From contig NZ_JAUSXY010000001.1 of assembly GCF_030944625.1 (NCBI RefSeq), positions 1,240,001-1,304,000 on the forward strand: DNA of 64,000 nt, given 5' to 3'. Position numbers and translations under genes: made by a program. Below the pieces are notes generated by a model. The model saw nothing but the letters and a program-made list of their open reading frames with translations, did not search any database and was not told the DNA's origin. Source of the DNA: Arthrobacter sp. SLBN-112. GTDB taxonomy: Bacteria > Actinomycetota > Actinomycetes > Actinomycetales > Micrococcaceae. Below, one piece after another: positions 61,883 through 64,000 of the stretch (its first letter is position 1; the number at the start of each line of letters is the position of its first letter).

Positions 61883-62284
61883 ATGAAGACACTTCTGAAC
61901 ATCATCTGGCTTGTTTTCGGCGGCTTCTGGCTTGCCCTTGGCTATTTTCTTGCGGGCGTGGTCTGCTGCCTGCTGATCGTCACCATTCCCTGGGGCATCG
62001 CCTCCTTCCGGATCGCGGCCTACACGCTGTGGCCCTTTGGCCGGATGGTGGTTGACCGGCCCGGCGGCAACGGTGTCTTCTCGCTGCTGGGCAACGTGAT
62101 CTGGTTGCTCGTGGCCGGCATCTGGATTGCCATTGGCCACGTGCTGACGGCGTTCGCCATGGCGGTGACCATTGTCGGCATCCCGCTGGCCATCGCCAAC
62201 CTCAAGCTGATCCCGGTGTCCCTGATGCCGCTGGGCAAGCAGATCGTGCCCACCAGCAGGCCCTTTGCCAGCAACTACCGCTAA
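61883..62284 (+). CDS. yccF: YccF-domain membrane protein
   Basis: A 133-residue membrane protein with two copies of the YccF domain: an IIWLVFGGFWLALGYFLAGV start, TIPWGIASFRIAAYTLWPFG and the second copy VIWLLVAGIWIAIGHVLTAF, VGIPLAIANLKLIPVSLMPLG. The function is unknown. The ATG at 61883 matches the usual family start. Confidence 0.9.
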   Translation: MKTLLNIIWLVFGGFWLALGYFLAGVVCCLLIVTIPWGIASFRIAAYTLWPFGRMVVDRPGGNGVFSLLGNVIWLLVAGIWIAIGHVLTAFAMAVTIVGIPLAIANLKLIPVSLMPLGKQIVPTSRPFASNYR

Positions 62285-62287
62285 GGG

Positions 62288-63109
62288 TCAGCGCGAGGGC
62301 TGCAGCGGTCGGAAGGCCCCGTCCCGCAGGATGGCCACGGACCCGCTGTCGTCCAGTTCGGCCGCGACGTCCACGTCCTCCGCGTAGCCGGCACCCGTCA
62401 ACTCGCGGCCGCTGGAACACCGCAACAGCACCTCGCGCAGGCGCGGCTCGGCGGCTTCGAACACGGCCATGGCCGCCTCGGCCTCCGGCGCGTAGCCGTG
62501 CCTGCCGTCGCCGGCTTCATACCCGCCCTTCCCGGCGGCCGCCAGTCCCGCAATGAAAGCCCCGGCCCCGATCTGGTCTTCCACGGCGGCCCGGAGGGTG
62601 CCGTCCTGCCAGCGCTCACCGGCCGCAACCACCGCCACCACGGCGTCCCCGGGAAGGTTGGCGGCAACCCAGTCCGCCGTGGCCGCGGCATTCCGGAGGC
62701 ACACCGCGGCCACCAACGGAACGTCGCCTGCCAGCCGATGGCACAGTTCAGAGCCGTTGGGGGAGGGCAGGACGATCCGTTCCAGCGATTCGGCGCTGCG
62801 CAGGCTCGCGGGGGAGAGGCTCAGCCCGCCGCCGTTGCGGGGGCCCGCCAGCTGGGCATGGTGGTGGGCGGCGAAGTCTTCGGCCCCGGTGTCCCGCCAC
62901 GGGAAGGGGAAGACTTCCGCGTTCCGGTCCAGTGCCACGCTGACGCAGGTGCCGAAGGACAGGACGTCCACCACCACCGCGATATCCGCTCCGGGGGCCA
63001 CGGTCCTGGCACCGTTCAGTCCCCAGTCGAACCGCACCTCGAAAGGGAGCTGCCGGTGTGCGGCGTTTGCGGAGTGCGTGTGCCGCGGCGTGGAACGGGG
63101 AGCGTTCAT
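62288..63109 (-). CDS. comB: 2-phosphosulfolactate phosphatase family protein (ComB)
   Basis: A 273-residue member of the ComB family of magnesium-dependent phosphatases: VRFDWGLNGARTVAPGADIA, VVVDVLSFGTCVSVAL, LPSPNGSELCHRLAG, AAVCLRNAAATADWV and VVAAGERWQDGTLRAAVEDQ. ComB acts in coenzyme M synthesis in archaea; actinobacterial homologues presumably have another substrate. It overlaps the HD-protein gene (ATGA), so the two are coupled. Confidence 0.85.
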   Translation of the reverse strand: MNAPRSTPRHTHSANAAHRQLPFEVRFDWGLNGARTVAPGADIAVVVDVLSFGTCVSVALDRNAEVFPFPWRDTGAEDFAAHHHAQLAGPRNGGGLSLSPASLRSAESLERIVLPSPNGSELCHRLAGDVPLVAAVCLRNAAATADWVAANLPGDAVVAVVAAGERWQDGTLRAAVEDQIGAGAFIAGLAAAGKGGYEAGDGRHGYAPEAEAAMAVFEAAEPRLREVLLRCSSGRELTGAGYAEDVDVAAELDDSGSVAILRDGAFRPLQPSR

Positions 63110-63975
63110 GCCAGTTCGCCTTTCAGGTTGCGGTGCGCAGCGTCCCGCCACAGTTCCCTGGCGCGTTGGTGGTGGAAGAGCGGGTCCAGTTCCAGCAGTT
63201 GGCGTACGACGGCGGCCCGGCCGGCAGCGAAGTCGGCGTCGCCGATGTGCGCGTAGTCTTTCCGGACGGCCGCAACATAACGGGCGTACTCCTCCGGTTC
63301 CCCGCCGAGGATGGACAGGTCCGCGTCGCAGAGGAGGGCGCCGTCGTCGTCACCCGGTTCAGGCTGGTGGTCAGATGTCAGCAGGACCAGCCGGGCCACC
63401 TCTGCCACGTCTGCCTCCGGCAAGCCTGCCGCGGTGAGCCGGTCCTCGGCCAGCCGGGCGGATTCTTCTTCATCCTGGCCTGCCGTGCCCCGGTACACGG
63501 CGTCGTGGAACCAGGCCGCCAGCAGCACGGTCCGCGGAGCCTCAGCCGGTTCGGTGAGCAGGTCCAGTGCTTCCAGGACGGAGAGCAGGTGGGTGCAGCC
63601 GTGGTACTGGCGGTGGGGTTCGCTCCAGCGGTCCAGCAGGTCCAGGAAGAGGGCGTCGTGGCCGGGCATGATGGCTTCCCAGCGGTGCAGCAGCGGAACT
63701 TTTAACGACTTGTTCCGCCGGCGTGCGGGTATCCGCAGTCCGCTGGCGATCAGCTTGCGGACCAGGAGCCGGGCTTCCACCGAAACCGCCCCGGCCGCCA
63801 CCAGCTCGTCGAACCGGCGCTCCGGCACGTCGTAGTGGTCGCCGTCGAACGCCCGCTCGGGGATTCCCGCGGCAGCAGCGAAGGCGTGCAGCTCATCAAG
63901 GGAAGTATCGGACACCAGGTGCGAGAAGTGCGTTCCGTGTGCAGGCCACAATGGCGGGTCGATGTAGATGGCCAT
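63106..63975 (-). CDS. DUF4031 domain fused to an HD-type predicted phosphohydrolase
   Basis: A 289-residue two-domain protein. Residues 1 to about 80 are DUF4031 (MAIYIDPPLWPAHGTHFSHL, DGDHYDVPERRFDELVAAGA). The rest resembles predicted metal-dependent HD phosphohydrolases: RQYHGCTHLLSVLEALD, LLAAWFHDAVY (HD pair) and LLCDADLSILGG. It may hydrolyse a nucleotide or phosphorylated metabolite. It is coupled to the ComB-like gene. Confidence 0.85.
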   Translation of the reverse strand: MAIYIDPPLWPAHGTHFSHLVSDTSLDELHAFAAAAGIPERAFDGDHYDVPERRFDELVAAGAVSVEARLLVRKLIASGLRIPARRRNKSLKVPLLHRWEAIMPGHDALFLDLLDRWSEPHRQYHGCTHLLSVLEALDLLTEPAEAPRTVLLAAWFHDAVYRGTAGQDEEESARLAEDRLTAAGLPEADVAEVARLVLLTSDHQPEPGDDDGALLCDADLSILGGEPEEYARYVAAVRKDYAHIGDADFAAGRAAVVRQLLELDPLFHHQRARELWRDAAHRNLKGELA

Positions 63976-64000
63976 GGAAGGAGTCTAGTGCTGTCGGTGG

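Overview
The window looks like a piece of the chromosome of a high-GC actinobacterium of the Arthrobacter/Pseudarthrobacter group. The clearest hint is the copper amine oxidase at 8615-10555, which reads as an orthologue of Arthrobacter globiformis phenylethylamine oxidase and has its cofactor and metal residues at the same numbers (Asp298, Tyr382, His431, His433, His592). GTG and TTG starts, leaderless-looking promoters with TAnnnT -10 boxes and many sigma/anti-sigma pairs fit this. The identification rests on recalled family sequences, not on a search.

Layout. 1-5.0 kb: end of a four-subunit sarcosine oxidase operon (soxA-soxG) with L-serine dehydratase, 10-formyl-THF hydrolase and a frameshifted APC permease, a C1/glycine/serine disposal module. 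5-12.5 kb: urea/amide channel with an AraC regulator, DUF1345 and CsbD proteins, then a TetR regulator divergent from the amine oxidase across a strong palindrome, then an epimerase and a cupin. 12.6-15.7 kb: LacI-controlled sugar module (Gfo/Idh/MocA oxidoreductase, ThuA) with two perfect operators. 16-23.6 kb: type III glutamine synthetase-like gene, glxBCD (N-methylglutamate synthase type), a monomeric sarcosine oxidase-like flavoenzyme, an M20 amidohydrolase and an XRE-cupin regulator.

23.7-34.3 kb is the most distinctive part: two divergent operons around a GntR regulator. The left one encodes an LLM flavin monooxygenase, a 4-OT tautomerase, a frameshifted aldehyde dehydrogenase, an alpha/beta hydrolase and two tandem DUF1185 proteins. 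The right one encodes a SnoaL-flavin reductase fusion, an NCS1 permease, a Nudix protein, a free-standing riboflavin kinase and a succinate-semialdehyde-type dehydrogenase. Together they have the parts for uptake, FMN-dependent oxygenation and stepwise breakdown of a small N-heterocycle or amide, with their own FMN supply.

34.3-50.8 kb: a decayed copy of the XRE-cupin gene, an ammonium transporter, a repeat-rich intergenic element, an SNF2 helicase, a DMP19-like protein, two sigma/anti-sigma modules, a WXG100-type secretion candidate and trmB. 50.8-64 kb: two MFS exporters (the first frameshifted), a methyltransferase, a frameshifted DEAD-box helicase with a long leader, a 62-bp palindrome, assorted metabolic genes, a paired SMR exporter behind a guanidine-III riboswitch, hutD, trpF, a 2-phosphosulfolactate phosphatase homologue and a DUF4031-HD protein.

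Four genes carry five one- or two-base insertions in otherwise intact frames, mostly in short runs or repeats. They may be real lesions or sequence errors and are typed here as pseudogenes. No tRNA, rRNA, insertion sequence or CRISPR array was recognised.
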